This document shows, piece by piece, positions 9,098 through 17,579 of a stretch of DNA of 64,000 nucleotides (the stretch's first letter is position 1; the number at the start of each line of letters is the position of its first letter). Made by a program: the position numbers and the translations under genes. Location of the stretch: positions 1 to 64,000 of the forward strand of contig NZ_QZWF01000009.1 in assembly GCF_004187715.1 (NCBI RefSeq). Direction: 5' to 3'. Source of the stretch: Streptomyces sp. F001. Lineage in GTDB: Bacteria; Actinomycetota; Actinomycetes; Streptomycetales; Streptomycetaceae. The notes beneath the pieces are model-generated. The model worked only from the letters and a program-made list of their open reading frames with translations, was not told where the DNA came from and searched no databases.

Positions 9098-9334
9098 GCC
9101 GTGCCTTCCTGGTCATGGTGAGGCTCGTGACAGGTCGAATCGCATGAGAGGGCTGCCGCTGGCGGGGGATCACAGCGGCAGCCCATGGCCACGATAACCC
9201 AAAAACGTTAGCCAGCAACCTAATTGGTTGATCCGTCGGGCCGTTTGTCGCCCCCTCACAACGGCTTTATCCGTGACATCGAGGATGTCGCCAGGCGGTC
9301 GGGGACCGATCGGCCACCGGGAAAAGGAGTGCTC
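9098..9334. promoter_or_regulatory. Divergent promoter with AT-rich palindrome
   Basis: An intergenic region between the leftward BBE oxidase gene and the rightward cyclase operon. Around 9217-9231 it contains CAACCTAATTGGTTG, a palindrome with 5-bp arms in an AT-rich patch that also has AAAAACGTTAG just upstream. This looks like a regulator-binding site on a divergent promoter. The regulator is unknown; the cluster's LuxR-type protein is one candidate. Confidence 0.45.
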
Positions 9335-9655
9335 ATGCAGTACACGCTCATCGTCGCGCGCATGGCCCCCGAGGACAGCGGGGTCGTCTCCGACATCTGG
9401 GCCGAGTCGGACGCCACCGAACTCCCCCATCTCGTGGGGGTGAAGCACCGCAGGCTCTTCCAGTTCCACGGCCTCTACTTCCAGTTGATCGGCTCCGAGG
9501 GCGACATCGGCGGCCGGATCGAGGAGGTGCGCGGCCACCACCTCTTCCAGGACGTCAACGAGAAGCTGAAGCCGCACATCGCCGCCTACGACCCGGTCAC
9601 CTGGCGCGGTCCGGCCGACGCGATGGCCAAGGAGTTCTACTCGTGGAACGCGTGA
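9335..9655 (+). CDS. TcmI-family polyketide cyclase
   Basis: A 106-residue protein of the TcmI/WhiE-ORFVII family: YTLIVARMAPEDSGVVSDIWAESD at the N-terminus, then LFQFHGLYFQLIG and a His-rich turn VRGHHLFQDVNEKL. TcmI-like ferredoxin-fold cyclases close later rings of aromatic polyketides. The ATG at 9335 has AAAAGGAG seven bases upstream and begins a chain of overlapping small genes (epsilon subunit, two ABM proteins) that runs into the hydroxylase gene. It is the first gene rightward of the divergent promoter. Confidence 0.9.
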   Translation: MQYTLIVARMAPEDSGVVSDIWAESDATELPHLVGVKHRRLFQFHGLYFQLIGSEGDIGGRIEEVRGHHLFQDVNEKLKPHIAAYDPVTWRGPADAMAKEFYSWNA

Positions 9656-9840
9656 CCGCGGCCCCGGACATGCTGCGGATCGTGCGGGGCACACCCGACG
9701 CGCACGAGACGGCAGCGGTGGTGGCCCTGCTCGTCGCCCGGCTCGGCGGCCCGTCCACCGAGCCGCCTGCGGTCCGGCCCGAGCGGCCCGTCTGGCGGCC
9801 CTTCACCGGGCACCGCACCGGCGGTTGGGGGCGGCCGTGA
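9643..9840 (+). CDS. Acyl-CoA carboxylase epsilon subunit
   Basis: A small protein (65 residues from GTG 9643; 62 from GTG 9652) with the epsilon-subunit pattern: LRIVRGTPDAHETAAVVALLVARL, a Pro/Ala-rich linker, and a basic C-terminus with a late Trp (RPERPVWRPFTGHRTGGWGRP). Actinobacterial epsilon subunits bind the beta subunit and raise carboxylase activity. The AAGGAG at 9629 favours 9643, while the GTGA overlap with the cyclase stop favours 9652. The stop overlaps the next gene by 4 bp. With the beta and alpha subunit genes it completes a cluster-specific carboxylase. Confidence 0.83.
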   Translation: MERVTAAPDMLRIVRGTPDAHETAAVVALLVARLGGPSTEPPAVRPERPVWRPFTGHRTGGWGRP

Positions 9841-10181
9841 TCCGCACCGCACTGGACATGCACGTCCGCGAAGGATGCACCGATGCCTTCGAGCGGACCT
9901 GGCGGGACGCCGCCGAGGTGGCGAGCCGCTACCCCGGCTCCATCGGCCAGACGATGCTGCGCGGCGCCGGGGACCCCCTGCGCTACACCATCACCGCGGA
10001 CTGGGAGACGGCCGAGCACCTCGCGCGCTACCAGCGCAGCGAGGACCGGCAGGCGCTGTCCGCCGCGCTGGACCAGCTCCGGGACTCGGCGACGAAGACC
10101 CTCTTCGAGGTGGTGGCCCACATCGCCTCGCCCGCACCGAGCGAGACCTCACCGACCGAGAAAGGAACGGCTCCGCGATGA
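9837..10181 (+). CDS. ABM-domain monooxygenase-like protein 1
   Basis: A 114-residue antibiotic-biosynthesis-monooxygenase (dimeric ferredoxin-like) fold: IRTALDMHVREGCTDAFERTWRDAAEVASRYPGS, then RYTITADWETAEHLARYQRSED. Cofactor-free oxygenases of this kind (TcmH, ActVA-Orf6) oxidise anthrones to quinones. The GTG start overlaps the epsilon-subunit stop (GTGA), and the end overlaps the next ABM gene (ATGA). A Ser/Thr/Pro-rich C-terminal tail follows the domain. Whether it is a catalyst or an accessory protein cannot be told by eye. Confidence 0.85.
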   Translation: MIRTALDMHVREGCTDAFERTWRDAAEVASRYPGSIGQTMLRGAGDPLRYTITADWETAEHLARYQRSEDRQALSAALDQLRDSATKTLFEVVAHIASPAPSETSPTEKGTAPR

Positions 10182-10513
10182 GTATCCGCGTCATCATGAC
10201 CGCGACCATCAGGCCGGAGGACTTCGAGGCCTTCGAGAAGGCGTACATCGAGGTCACCAGCAAGGTCCGGGGAACGCCCGGCCATCTGCGGGACGAACTG
10301 GTGCAGGACACCTCCGACCCCACGAAGTACGCGCTGATCGCCGAGTGGGAGTCGGAGGAGCTGTTCCGGACGTGGGCGGACGATCCCGAGCACATGCGGC
10401 AGTCGGCCGCCATGTTCCCGTACTGGGCCGACTCCTTCCGGCGCTCGATCCACGAGGTGCGCGCCACGCTCGAGTCGTACCGCACCCCGGGCGACCTGCC
10501 CGCGGCCGGCTGA
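10178..10513 (+). CDS. ABM-domain monooxygenase-like protein 2
   Basis: A 111-residue second ABM-fold protein: RVIMTATIRPEDFEAFEKAYIEVTSKVRGTPGHL, then KYALIAEWESEELFRTWADDPEH. It is only distantly similar to its neighbour, so it is an old paralogue or an independent recruit rather than a recent copy. Translation is coupled to the upstream gene (ATGA), and the FAD hydroxylase starts 10 bp downstream. Pairs of ABM proteins occur in clusters for heavily oxidised polyphenols. Confidence 0.85.
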   Translation: MSIRVIMTATIRPEDFEAFEKAYIEVTSKVRGTPGHLRDELVQDTSDPTKYALIAEWESEELFRTWADDPEHMRQSAAMFPYWADSFRRSIHEVRATLESYRTPGDLPAAG

Positions 10514-10523
10514 GGGGATCGCC

Positions 10524-11705
10524 ATGTCCGTGCAGAAAGCAGTGGTGATCGGCGCCGGTATCGGCGGCCTCACCACGGCGATCGGTCTGCGGCAGGCCGG
10601 CGTCGACGTCAAGGTGTTCGAGCGCAGGACCGAACCGAGCCGGCTGCTCACCGGCGGCGGTTTCATGCTGTGGCACAACGCGTTCGTCGCCCTGCGGAAG
10701 CTGTCCCTCGACGACCAGGTCGCCAAGGTCAGTTCGGAGATACTCGTCCACGAGTTCCGCTCCGACAGCGGCCGCACCCTGGCCCGCTGGCAGATCGGGC
10801 CCGAGGCGCAGCGCATCGGCGCGCCGGCCGTGGCGCTGCGCCGCTCCGACCTCAACTCCCTCCTCCTGGAGGAGGCGGGTGACTCGGTCGTGATGGGCGC
10901 CCAGTGCGTCGGGTTCGAGCAGGACGCCGAGGGGGTGACCGCCCGGTTCGCGGACGGATCCGTGGAGCGTGCCGACGTACTGATCGGCGCCGACGGCATG
11001 CGGTCGGCCGTACGCAGCACACTGCGGCACGGCCACGACCTGCCGCCCCGCTACGCCGGCTACACGGCGTGGCAGGCGATCGCCGAGCTCCCCGGCGAGG
11101 ACCTCGTCCCCAGTGGCACCTTCTTCAACCTGTGGGGGCGTAACGGACTGCGCTTCCTCTACTGCCGGCTCAACGACCGCGAGGTCTACTGGGACGCGAT
11201 CACCTCCGACGAGACGAGCGCCGCCTTCGACATGTTCCGCAAGACCAAGCGGGACGTGATGTGCGAGACGTACGCGCACTGGCCCGACCCCATTCCGCGG
11301 ATCCTGGCGGCGACCCGTGAGGACGCGATCCTGCCCATCGACATCGCGGACCGTCCGCCGACGCGTGACGCGGCCTGGGGTCACGGACGGGTCGTGCTGG
11401 TCGGTGACGCGGCGCACGCCATGACCCTCAACCTCAGTCAGGGCGCCGGCCAGGCCATCGAGGACGGTGTCGTGCTGTCCGGGCTGCTGGCCCGCGAGCC
11501 GGATCTCGGGACCGCCGTCGCACAGTACGAGAAGGTGCGCCGGGAGCGGGTGGAGGCGATGGTGCGCGGCGCGTACCGGATCGGCGAACTCGGCAAGTGG
11601 CGCGGCTCGTTGGTGTGCGGGGCGCGCGATCTGTTCATGCGCGCGTTCTTCGGGACCTTCGCGAAGAAGGGGACCTACCGACTGATGATGAACTTCGACT
11701 ACTGA
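10524..11705 (+). CDS. FAD-dependent aromatic hydroxylase (polyketide tailoring)
   Basis: A 393-residue group A flavin monooxygenase. The N-terminal Rossmann motif is VVIGAGIGGLTTAIGLRQAG with FERR after it, a middle DG-type motif reads VLIGADGMRSAVR, and the GD motif is RVVLVGDAAHAMTLNLSQGAG. It would hydroxylate an aromatic ring with NAD(P)H and O2. It sits between the ABM genes and the DUF1772 gene in one operon with short gaps. The length is close to that of salicylate-hydroxylase-like enzymes and there is no C-terminal thioredoxin-like domain. Confidence 0.92.
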   Translation: MSVQKAVVIGAGIGGLTTAIGLRQAGVDVKVFERRTEPSRLLTGGGFMLWHNAFVALRKLSLDDQVAKVSSEILVHEFRSDSGRTLARWQIGPEAQRIGAPAVALRRSDLNSLLLEEAGDSVVMGAQCVGFEQDAEGVTARFADGSVERADVLIGADGMRSAVRSTLRHGHDLPPRYAGYTAWQAIAELPGEDLVPSGTFFNLWGRNGLRFLYCRLNDREVYWDAITSDETSAAFDMFRKTKRDVMCETYAHWPDPIPRILAATREDAILPIDIADRPPTRDAAWGHGRVVLVGDAAHAMTLNLSQGAGQAIEDGVVLSGLLAREPDLGTAVAQYEKVRRERVEAMVRGAYRIGELGKWRGSLVCGARDLFMRAFFGTFAKKGTYRLMMNFDY

Positions 11706-11726
11706 CGACCGAGGAGCCGGTTACCC

Positions 11727-12182
11727 ATGTTCGTCGACGCCCTGGCGGCCCTGCTCATCCTGCTCAGCGGTGCGCTGGCAGGCGTACTGGTCGCCGTCGA
11801 GATCGCGGTGGTCCCCATGCTCGCCGATCTGCCGGGTCGGCGGTACGTGCAGGTCCACCGGCTCCTGGACCCCCGTTTCGACCCGCTCATGCCCACCATC
11901 GACAAGATCGCGCTGGGTGTCGGTCTGCTGCTGATCGTCCTGGCACCCGGCGGGGACGCGAAGCTCGCCTTCGCCGTGGCGGAGGCGGGCCTCGTCGGTG
12001 TCGCGCTGGTGTCGGAACTGTCCAACGTCCGGATGAACCGGATCATCGACACCTGGGAGCCCGAGCGGCTGCCGGAAGCCTGGGCCGAGACCCGCAGCCG
12101 GTGGGCTCGCGCCAACCGACACCGCACCTGGATCGCCCTGGTCGGCTTCGCCGCGGCGATCGTCGGAATGAGCCTCGTCTGA
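11727..12182 (+). CDS. DUF1772 anthrone-oxygenase-like membrane protein
   Basis: A 151-residue membrane protein with four hydrophobic segments (about residues 5-30, 60-76, 80-97 and 133-150) and a conserved-looking SELSNVRMNRIID stretch between them. DUF1772 includes the fungal HypC-type anthrone oxygenases, so with the ABM proteins it may form part of a quinone-forming step. That role is inferred from family and context. It lies 21 bp after the hydroxylase gene and 37 bp before the carboxylase alpha gene. Confidence 0.78.
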   Translation: MFVDALAALLILLSGALAGVLVAVEIAVVPMLADLPGRRYVQVHRLLDPRFDPLMPTIDKIALGVGLLLIVLAPGGDAKLAFAVAEAGLVGVALVSELSNVRMNRIIDTWEPERLPEAWAETRSRWARANRHRTWIALVGFAAAIVGMSLV

Positions 12183-12219
12183 CGTGGCTCCACGTCACCC
12201 GAGAACGGGAGCACATCAC

Positions 12220-13998
12220 ATGGAGAAGGTACTGGTGGCCAACCGCGGCGAGATCGCGGTGCGCGTCATCCGGGCCTGCCGGGACGCGGGGCTGCGCTCC
12301 GTCGCGGTGTACGCGGACCAGGACCGGGACGCGCCGCACGCCCGGCTCGCCGACGAGGCGTACGGCCTGCACGGCAGCACGGCCGCGGACACCTATCTGG
12401 ACGTCGGCAAGATCCTGGCCGTCGCCGCCGAGTGCGGCGCGGACGCGATCCACCCCGGCTACGGCTTCCTCTCCGAGGACGCCGGATTCGCCCGGGCGGT
12501 GCGCGCGGCGAACCTGACCTGGATCGGCCCGCCGCCGGAGGCGATCGAGCAGCTCGGCGACAAGGTGGCCGCCCGCGAGATCGCCCGGCGGGTCCAGGCC
12601 CCGCTCGCACCGGGCACCGACCGCCCCGTCGCCGGACCGGACGAGGTCCTCGACTTCGCCCGCGAGCACGGGCTGCCGCTGGCCATCAAGGCGGTGGGCG
12701 GAGGCGGCGGCCGCGGGCTCAAGGTGGCCCGCACCCTGGAGGAGATCCCCCCACTCCTGGAGTCCGCCGCCCGCGAGGCCGCCGCCGCCTTCGGTCGGGG
12801 CGACTGCTTCGTGGAGAAGTACCTGGACCGGGCACGGCACGTCGAGACGCAGTGCCTCGCGGACAGCCACGGCAACGTGGTGGTGGTCTCCACCCGTGAC
12901 TGCTCCGTGCAGCGGCGCCACCAGAAACTGGTCGAGGAGGCGCCCGCCCCCTTCCTCACCCCCGAACAGGAGGAGACGCTGCGCGCCGCGTCGAAGGCGG
13001 TGCTCGCCGAGGCCGGTTATGTGGGTGCGGGCACCTGCGAGTTCCTGCTCGGGGAGGACGGCACCATCTCGTTCCTGGAGGTCAACACCCGGCTGCAGGT
13101 GGAGCATCCGGTGACCGAGGAAATCACCGGGATCGACCTGGTCCAGGAGCAGTTCCGCATCGCCGCGGGCGAACCGCTCGGGTTCACCGACCCGGTGGAC
13201 CGGCGAGGCCACTCGGTCGAGTTCCGGATCAACGGCGAGGACGTGGGGCGCGGCTTTCTGCCCACCCCGGGCACCGTCACCGGGTGGCGCACGCCGGCCG
13301 GCCCCGGCATCCGCGTGGACACCGGGATCGAGGAGGGCGCGGTCGTCGACGGAGCCTTCGACTCGATGCTCGCCAAGCTCATCGTCACCGGCGCCGACCG
13401 GGGGCAGGCGCTGGCACGGGCACGGCGAGCCCTGGAGGAGTTCGAGGTCGACGGGATACCGACGACCCTGCCACTGTTCCGGGCGCTGCTGGACAGTCCG
13501 GAGTTCACCGCGAGCGACCCCGCCGTCGGCCTCGCCGTGCACACGCGGTGGCTGGAGTCGGAGGCGGCGCTGCGGATCGACCCGTGGGAGGGCGACCCGG
13601 CCGAGACCGCCGAGCGGCCCGAGCAGGTGACGTACACCGTCGAGGTGGGCGGACGCCGACTGGAGGTGGCGCTGCCCGAGTCACTCGCGGCACCGAAGGC
13701 GGTGACCACCGTGCGCTCGGGCGGATCCGCGGTGCGACGCAAGGCGCGTGTCTCGTCGGTGGCGACGGCATCCGACGGCACGGTCCTGACCAGTCCGATG
13801 GTCGGTACGGTGGTCAAGGTGTCCGCCGCCGAGGGCGCGGAAGTCTCGGAGGGCGACGTGCTGTTCGTCATCGAGGCGATGAAGATGGAGCAGCCCGTCA
13901 AGGCCCACCGTCCCGGCGTGGTGCACGCCATCAAGGTGGCCGCGGGGACCGGTGTGTCCCGGGGTGCCCCGCTGTGCGAGGTGCGCACGGCGGGCTGA
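12220..13998 (+). CDS. Acyl-CoA carboxylase alpha subunit (biotin carboxylase + BCCP)
   Basis: A 592-residue biotin carboxylase fused to a biotinyl domain. It starts EKVLVANRGEIAVRVIRACRD, has the ATP-grasp motifs IKAVGGGGGRGLKV, FLEVNTRLQVEHPVTE and DCSVQRRHQK, and ends with the biotinylation site EAMKMEQPV near residue 553. It carboxylates its own biotin with bicarbonate and ATP; the beta subunit at 2157 completes the reaction. The ATG at 12220 follows a GGGAG site; an upstream in-frame start at 12184 lacks one. It is the last gene of the rightward operon, before a strong terminator. Confidence 0.94.
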   Translation: MEKVLVANRGEIAVRVIRACRDAGLRSVAVYADQDRDAPHARLADEAYGLHGSTAADTYLDVGKILAVAAECGADAIHPGYGFLSEDAGFARAVRAANLTWIGPPPEAIEQLGDKVAAREIARRVQAPLAPGTDRPVAGPDEVLDFAREHGLPLAIKAVGGGGGRGLKVARTLEEIPPLLESAAREAAAAFGRGDCFVEKYLDRARHVETQCLADSHGNVVVVSTRDCSVQRRHQKLVEEAPAPFLTPEQEETLRAASKAVLAEAGYVGAGTCEFLLGEDGTISFLEVNTRLQVEHPVTEEITGIDLVQEQFRIAAGEPLGFTDPVDRRGHSVEFRINGEDVGRGFLPTPGTVTGWRTPAGPGIRVDTGIEEGAVVDGAFDSMLAKLIVTGADRGQALARARRALEEFEVDGIPTTLPLFRALLDSPEFTASDPAVGLAVHTRWLESEAALRIDPWEGDPAETAERPEQVTYTVEVGGRRLEVALPESLAAPKAVTTVRSGGSAVRRKARVSSVATASDGTVLTSPMVGTVVKVSAAEGAEVSEGDVLFVIEAMKMEQPVKAHRPGVVHAIKVAAGTGVSRGAPLCEVRTAG

Positions 13999-14050
13999 AC
14001 GGCGCTCGCTTTCAGGGCCCTTCGCCCACGCCCCGCTTTTTGGAGCACAC

Positions 14051-14090
14051 GAAGAACCCGGCACGGCATGGACGCCGTGCCGGGTTCTTC
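14051..14090. terminator. Strong bidirectional terminator hairpin
   Basis: A perfect 17-bp inverted repeat (GAAGAACCCGGCACGGC at 14051-14067 and its complement at 14074-14090) with a 6-base loop. It sits between the carboxylase alpha gene and the convergent oxidoreductase gene. The right arm ends GGTTCTTCTGTT, so transcription in both directions would meet a GC stem followed by T-rich bases. It marks the right end of the PKS operon. Confidence 0.9.
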
Positions 14091-14101
14091 TGTTCGGACC
14101 G

Positions 14102-14563
14102 TCAGACGGGAACGACCCGGAAGATCGGGATTCCCGGGGCCGCCCGCTCGAAGCTCTCGGGGCTCTTGTCGGCGACCACACCGTTCTTCACGAAGATGCC
14201 GACGCCCATCGGAACCTGCGTCGGGAACTCGCGGGCGATCCGCCCCCGCTGCGCCTCCGGAACCTCGATCAGTTGCACGGGCCGGGCCTTGCGGCCGCGG
14301 ATCATGGTGCCCCGGCCGGCGGCGCGGACGTTCTTCACCCAGTCCGACTTGGGGAAGGCCTGGAGGATGTACATGTCGCCGTCGATCTTCACCGGAGCCA
14401 CCGGGTTGGTGAACTCCCGGCCGGACACCCGGCCCTTGACGCGCAGCAGGTGCATGGGCCCCACGGGCATGCCCATGGAGTGGAACATCTGCATCATCTT
14501 GTTGCCGAACTTCAGGAAGGGTGAAACCGGGGGCCGGGTGGTCGTGGCCATGATCTCGCTCAT
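14102..14563 (-). CDS. Nitroreductase/deazaflavin (F420)-dependent oxidoreductase family protein
   Basis: A 153-residue split beta-barrel protein of the DDN/DUF385 family: LLRVKGRVSGREFTNPVAPVKIDGDMYIL, then WVKNVRAAGRGTMIRGRK and VPMGVGIFVKNG. Related enzymes use F420H2 (or FMN) to reduce quinones and enones. It lies 26 bp downstream of the LuxR regulator gene in the same direction, so the two are probably co-transcribed. An internal ATG at 14551 (MATTTRPP) is an alternative start. A reductive tailoring or quinone-protection role is inferred from position. Confidence 0.82.
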   Translation of the reverse strand: MSEIMATTTRPPVSPFLKFGNKMMQMFHSMGMPVGPMHLLRVKGRVSGREFTNPVAPVKIDGDMYILQAFPKSDWVKNVRAAGRGTMIRGRKARPVQLIEVPEAQRGRIAREFPTQVPMGVGIFVKNGVVADKSPESFERAAPGIPIFRVVPV

Positions 14564-14589
14564 CTCTCTTCGTGAGTACTGAGGGGATG

Positions 14590-15300
14590 TCAGAGCCGGC
14601 CGGCGGCCGCGCGGGGCATCCGCGTGAACCGTGGGCTGCCCGGGCGTACGAGACCGGTTCGGTAGGCCGTGGTGATCACGTCGATCCGGCTCTTGAGTTC
14701 GAGCTTGCCCATGAGGCTGTGCACATGGCTCTTGACGGTGGCTTCGCTCAGGTCCAGTGCTTCGGCGATCTCCACATTGCTCCAGCCGCGCAGCATCAGC
14801 TGGACGACCTCGGTCTCCCGTGCGGTGAGCCGGTCGAACCGCCACGGCGGACGCCGCTGGACGGGCACGGTCTGGCCCGACTGGCGGTGTTCCGCGATGA
14901 GCAGGTATCCGGAGCGCAGCAGCCTGAGCGCGGGCATCAGGGTCGCGTGACTGGTCCGGTTGACCACGACTCCGGCGATGCGGGCGCGGGTGAGGTCCCC
15001 TTCCCCACGCTTGTGGGTGGGCGACACGACGAGGAGGCGCGGCCGGGGTGTACTGGCCGCCACCGCGTGAATGAGGGGAAGCGCGTCGGCGCCGAACACC
15101 ACCGCGATGTCGGGCCGGCGCTCGGTGATGATTCGTTGCACCTTGCCCGGGTCGGCGGCATACCCCGCTGCGGAGAATCCTTCCTCCTCGCCGAGAGTCG
15201 ACACGGTCTCGATCCGACCGAAGAGACTGCCGCCCAGCACGACGACGGATGTGGGTCGTGTGTGCTCGGGATCGCGTAAGTGGTGTTGGTCTGGGAGCAC
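14590..15300 (-). CDS. LuxR/NarL-type transcriptional regulator
   Basis: A 236-residue regulator. The C-terminal 65 residues form a LuxR HTH (LTARETEVVQLMLRGWSNVEIAEALDLSEATVKSHVHSLMGKL, about residues 156-198). The N-terminal part resembles a receiver-type alpha/beta domain (SVVVLGGSLFGRIETVSTL, DIAVVFGADALPLIHAV). However, it lacks the clear paired acidic residues and Lys of a phospho-receiver, so it is probably an atypical, ligand-bound or unphosphorylated regulator. It faces away from the PKS genes and is the only regulator in the cluster, so cluster control is a reasonable inference. Confidence 0.85.
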   Translation of the reverse strand: MLPDQHHLRDPEHTRPTSVVVLGGSLFGRIETVSTLGEEEGFSAAGYAADPGKVQRIITERRPDIAVVFGADALPLIHAVAASTPRPRLLVVSPTHKRGEGDLTRARIAGVVVNRTSHATLMPALRLLRSGYLLIAEHRQSGQTVPVQRRPPWRFDRLTARETEVVQLMLRGWSNVEIAEALDLSEATVKSHVHSLMGKLELKSRIDVITTAYRTGLVRPGSPRFTRMPRAAAGRL

Positions 15301-15655
15301 TACGACTGTCCTCCAGCAAGCGGCGCGTCAGCCAGACGGAGCGCCGCGCCTAGATGTCGAGGCGGTAACTTAATTACGTAGCGAGCTATCTAAATGGTGG
15401 CATGGGAGTACGGCTGTGTCAACGACGTCCTGCCACGTCAACCTGGTCGCCCAACCGACCACCCCGTATCCCCGACCCCTCAGCCGCATGATGGCACTCC
15501 TGCGGACCACGGACCCGGCAGTGGCCTGAAATCGCGGAAGAGCTGCTGAAACAGGCCACAGCGGACGCACGTTGCAAACACAGCGAGAGCCCCTGCCGAC
15601 GGCCCGTTCCCGGTCCGCGTCAGAGGCTCGCTGCCCATATCACCCGGCGCCGGGC
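15301..15655. promoter_or_regulatory. Regulator promoter region; no gene seen
   Basis: 355 bp between the LuxR-type gene and metF. The part nearest the regulator (about 15366-15400) is strikingly AT-rich for this genome (TAACTTAATTACGTAGCGAG and CTATCTAAATGG), giving a good promoter and operator candidate for the regulator gene. The rest has no credible coding frame; short open frames there show no family resemblance. Confidence 0.5.
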
Positions 15656-16534
15656 TCACGCTCCGGAGGTGGGGCGGGGGGCCGGTACCGAGGCTGCTGC
15701 GGTCTGGATGTTCCGGTGGATGTCCAGCGCCGCCGTGGACCGGTTGAGGGTGATGTAATGCAGCCCCGGCGCGCCCTCGGCGAGGAGGCGCTCGGCCATG
15801 GCCGTTGCGTACTCGACACCGATGCGGTGGGCCGCGTCCGGATCGTGGCGGGCCTGTTCCAGCCGGTGGGCCAGGTCCTCGGGGAAGGCCGCGCCGGACA
15901 GTTCGGCGAAGCGGCGAATCTGGCGCACGTCCGTTGCGGGCATGATCTCGGGGATGATCGGGGTCTCACAGCCCGCGGCCGCGACCCGGTCACGCAACCG
16001 CAGATAGTCCTCGACGTCGAAGAACATCTGCGTGATCGCGTAGTCGGCGCCCGCCCGGCACTTGGCGACGAAGTGCCGCAGGTCGCTCTCCCGGTCGGGC
16101 GACCGCGGATGCCCTTCGGGAAAGGCGGCCACCCCGATGGTGAAGTCCCCCAGGGAGCGTACGAGTTCGACGAGTTCACGCGCGTAGGTGAATCCGGCCG
16201 GGTGAGGTGTCCACGGGCCGTTCGGGTCGCCGGGCGGGTCGCCCCGCAGCACGAGGACGTCCCGGATGCCCGCGTCCGCGTACTGGCCGATGATGTGGCG
16301 CAGTTCCGCGACCGAGTGGCCTACCGCGGTGAGGTGGGCGACCGGCCGCAGGGTGGTCTCGGCGGCGATACGCCGGGTGACGGACACGGTCCGGTCCCGG
16401 GACGAGCCACCCGCTCCATAGGTGACGGACACGAAGTCGGGACGCAGGGCTTCCACCCGGCGGATCGCGTCCCAGAGGGTGCGTTCGCCCACCTCGGTCT
16501 TCGGGGGGAAGAACTCGAAGGAGAAGGTCGTCAT
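15656..16534 (-). CDS. metF: 5,10-methylenetetrahydrofolate reductase
   Basis: A 292-residue TIM-barrel flavoenzyme. It starts FSFEFFPPKTEVGERTLWDAIRRV, has VTYGAGGSSRDRTV, the folate/NADH loop VLRGDPPGD, and ADYAITQMFFDVEDY followed by PIIPEIMPATDVRQIRRF. It makes 5-methyl-THF for methionine and hence SAM synthesis. The ATG at 16532-16534 is chosen because the family begins at this point; upstream codons read in an unrelated composition. It follows the sugar/adenosine kinase gene by 61 bp in the same direction, which suggests one methyl-cycle operon. Confidence 0.94.
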   Translation of the reverse strand: MTTFSFEFFPPKTEVGERTLWDAIRRVEALRPDFVSVTYGAGGSSRDRTVSVTRRIAAETTLRPVAHLTAVGHSVAELRHIIGQYADAGIRDVLVLRGDPPGDPNGPWTPHPAGFTYARELVELVRSLGDFTIGVAAFPEGHPRSPDRESDLRHFVAKCRAGADYAITQMFFDVEDYLRLRDRVAAAGCETPIIPEIMPATDVRQIRRFAELSGAAFPEDLAHRLEQARHDPDAAHRIGVEYATAMAERLLAEGAPGLHYITLNRSTAALDIHRNIQTAAASVPAPRPTSGA

Positions 16535-16595
16535 CGTCGTTCTCCGGAACTCCTCGGACAGCCGGACCCCGATCCGCTCCGCGGGGCCGCGGCTG

Positions 16596-17579
16596 TCATC
16601 GCCCCGCCGCCAGATGAGCGGCGAGCCCGTCCACCGCGGAGACGCCGTAGGTGTCGCGGATCCGCCCCAGCAGATCCTGACCGGACAGCGTGTACTGCTG
16701 CGTACCGGTGGACTCCAGAACCGTGGTGGCCAGGGCACTCCCCAGCCGCGCGGCGCTCTCCAGGCCGAGCCCCCAGGCGACGGCCGCGAGGAAGCCGGCC
16801 CGGAAGGCGTCCCCCGCGCCGGTGGGCTCGGTCGCGCCCGACGGCGGCACCGACTTGACGACGACCGGGCGGTGCCCGGCTCGCTGGACGACGGCGCCTT
16901 CGGCACCCCGCGTGATCACCCAGCCGCCCACCCGGCCGAGGATCTGCTGCTCGGTCCAGCCGCTTCGCTCCTGGATGAGCACGCTCTCGTACTCGTTGGT
17001 GAACAGGAACTCGGGTCCCGTCAGCAGCGCTCGGACGTCGTCGCGCGCCATGCGCGCCAACTGCTGCGAGGGGTCGGCGACGAAGGGGATGCCCAGTTCG
17101 GCGCACTCACGGGTGTGCCGCACCATCGCTTCCGGGTCATTGGGCGATACGACAACCAGGTCGAGGGCGCCCGTTCGCTCCTGCACCGTCCGCAGATCGA
17201 TGAGCCGGGCTTCGCTCATGGCGCCGGCATAGAAGGACCCGATCTGGTTGTGGTCCCGGTCCGTGGTGCAGACGAACCGTGCTGTGTGCCTGGTTTCGCT
17301 CACCCGGACCGGTCCGGTGTCGACGCCGTGTCGCTCCAGCCGCGCCCGGTACTGCTCGAAGCCCGGCCCCACGGCGCCCACGAGCAGGGGACGCAGGCCC
17401 AGCGAACCCAGGCCGAAGGCGATGTTCGCCGCCACTCCCCCGGCACGGATCTCCAACTCGTCGACCAGGAACGAGAGCGATACCTTGTCCAGGCTCTCGG
17501 CGATGAACTGTTCCGTGAACCTGCCCGGGTAGACCATGAGATGATCCTCGGCGATCGACCCCGTGACTGCGATTCTCAT
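16596..17579 (-). CDS. PfkB-family kinase, adenosine-kinase-like
   Basis: A 327-residue ribokinase-fold kinase: MRIAVTGSIAEDHLMVYPGRF, the substrate-binding IRAGGVAANIAFGLGSLG, and the catalytic GAGDAFRAGFLAAVAWGL (anion hole and Asp base) near residue 270. Adenosine removal pulls the S-adenosylhomocysteine hydrolase reaction forward, which explains pairing with metF. The assignment to adenosine rather than ribose is based on the resemblance of the first 60 residues and on context. No riboswitch-like structure was recognised in the upstream 140 bp. Confidence 0.85.
   Translation of the reverse strand: MRIAVTGSIAEDHLMVYPGRFTEQFIAESLDKVSLSFLVDELEIRAGGVAANIAFGLGSLGLRPLLVGAVGPGFEQYRARLERHGVDTGPVRVSETRHTARFVCTTDRDHNQIGSFYAGAMSEARLIDLRTVQERTGALDLVVVSPNDPEAMVRHTRECAELGIPFVADPSQQLARMARDDVRALLTGPEFLFTNEYESVLIQERSGWTEQQILGRVGGWVITRGAEGAVVQRAGHRPVVVKSVPPSGATEPTGAGDAFRAGFLAAVAWGLGLESAARLGSALATTVLESTGTQQYTLSGQDLLGRIRDTYGVSAVDGLAAHLAAGR

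Noticed and set aside
14590..15300. Treating the LuxR-type protein as a phosphorylated response regulator
   Set aside because: The N-terminal domain lacks the usual acidic pair and conserved Lys, and no histidine kinase gene is nearby.
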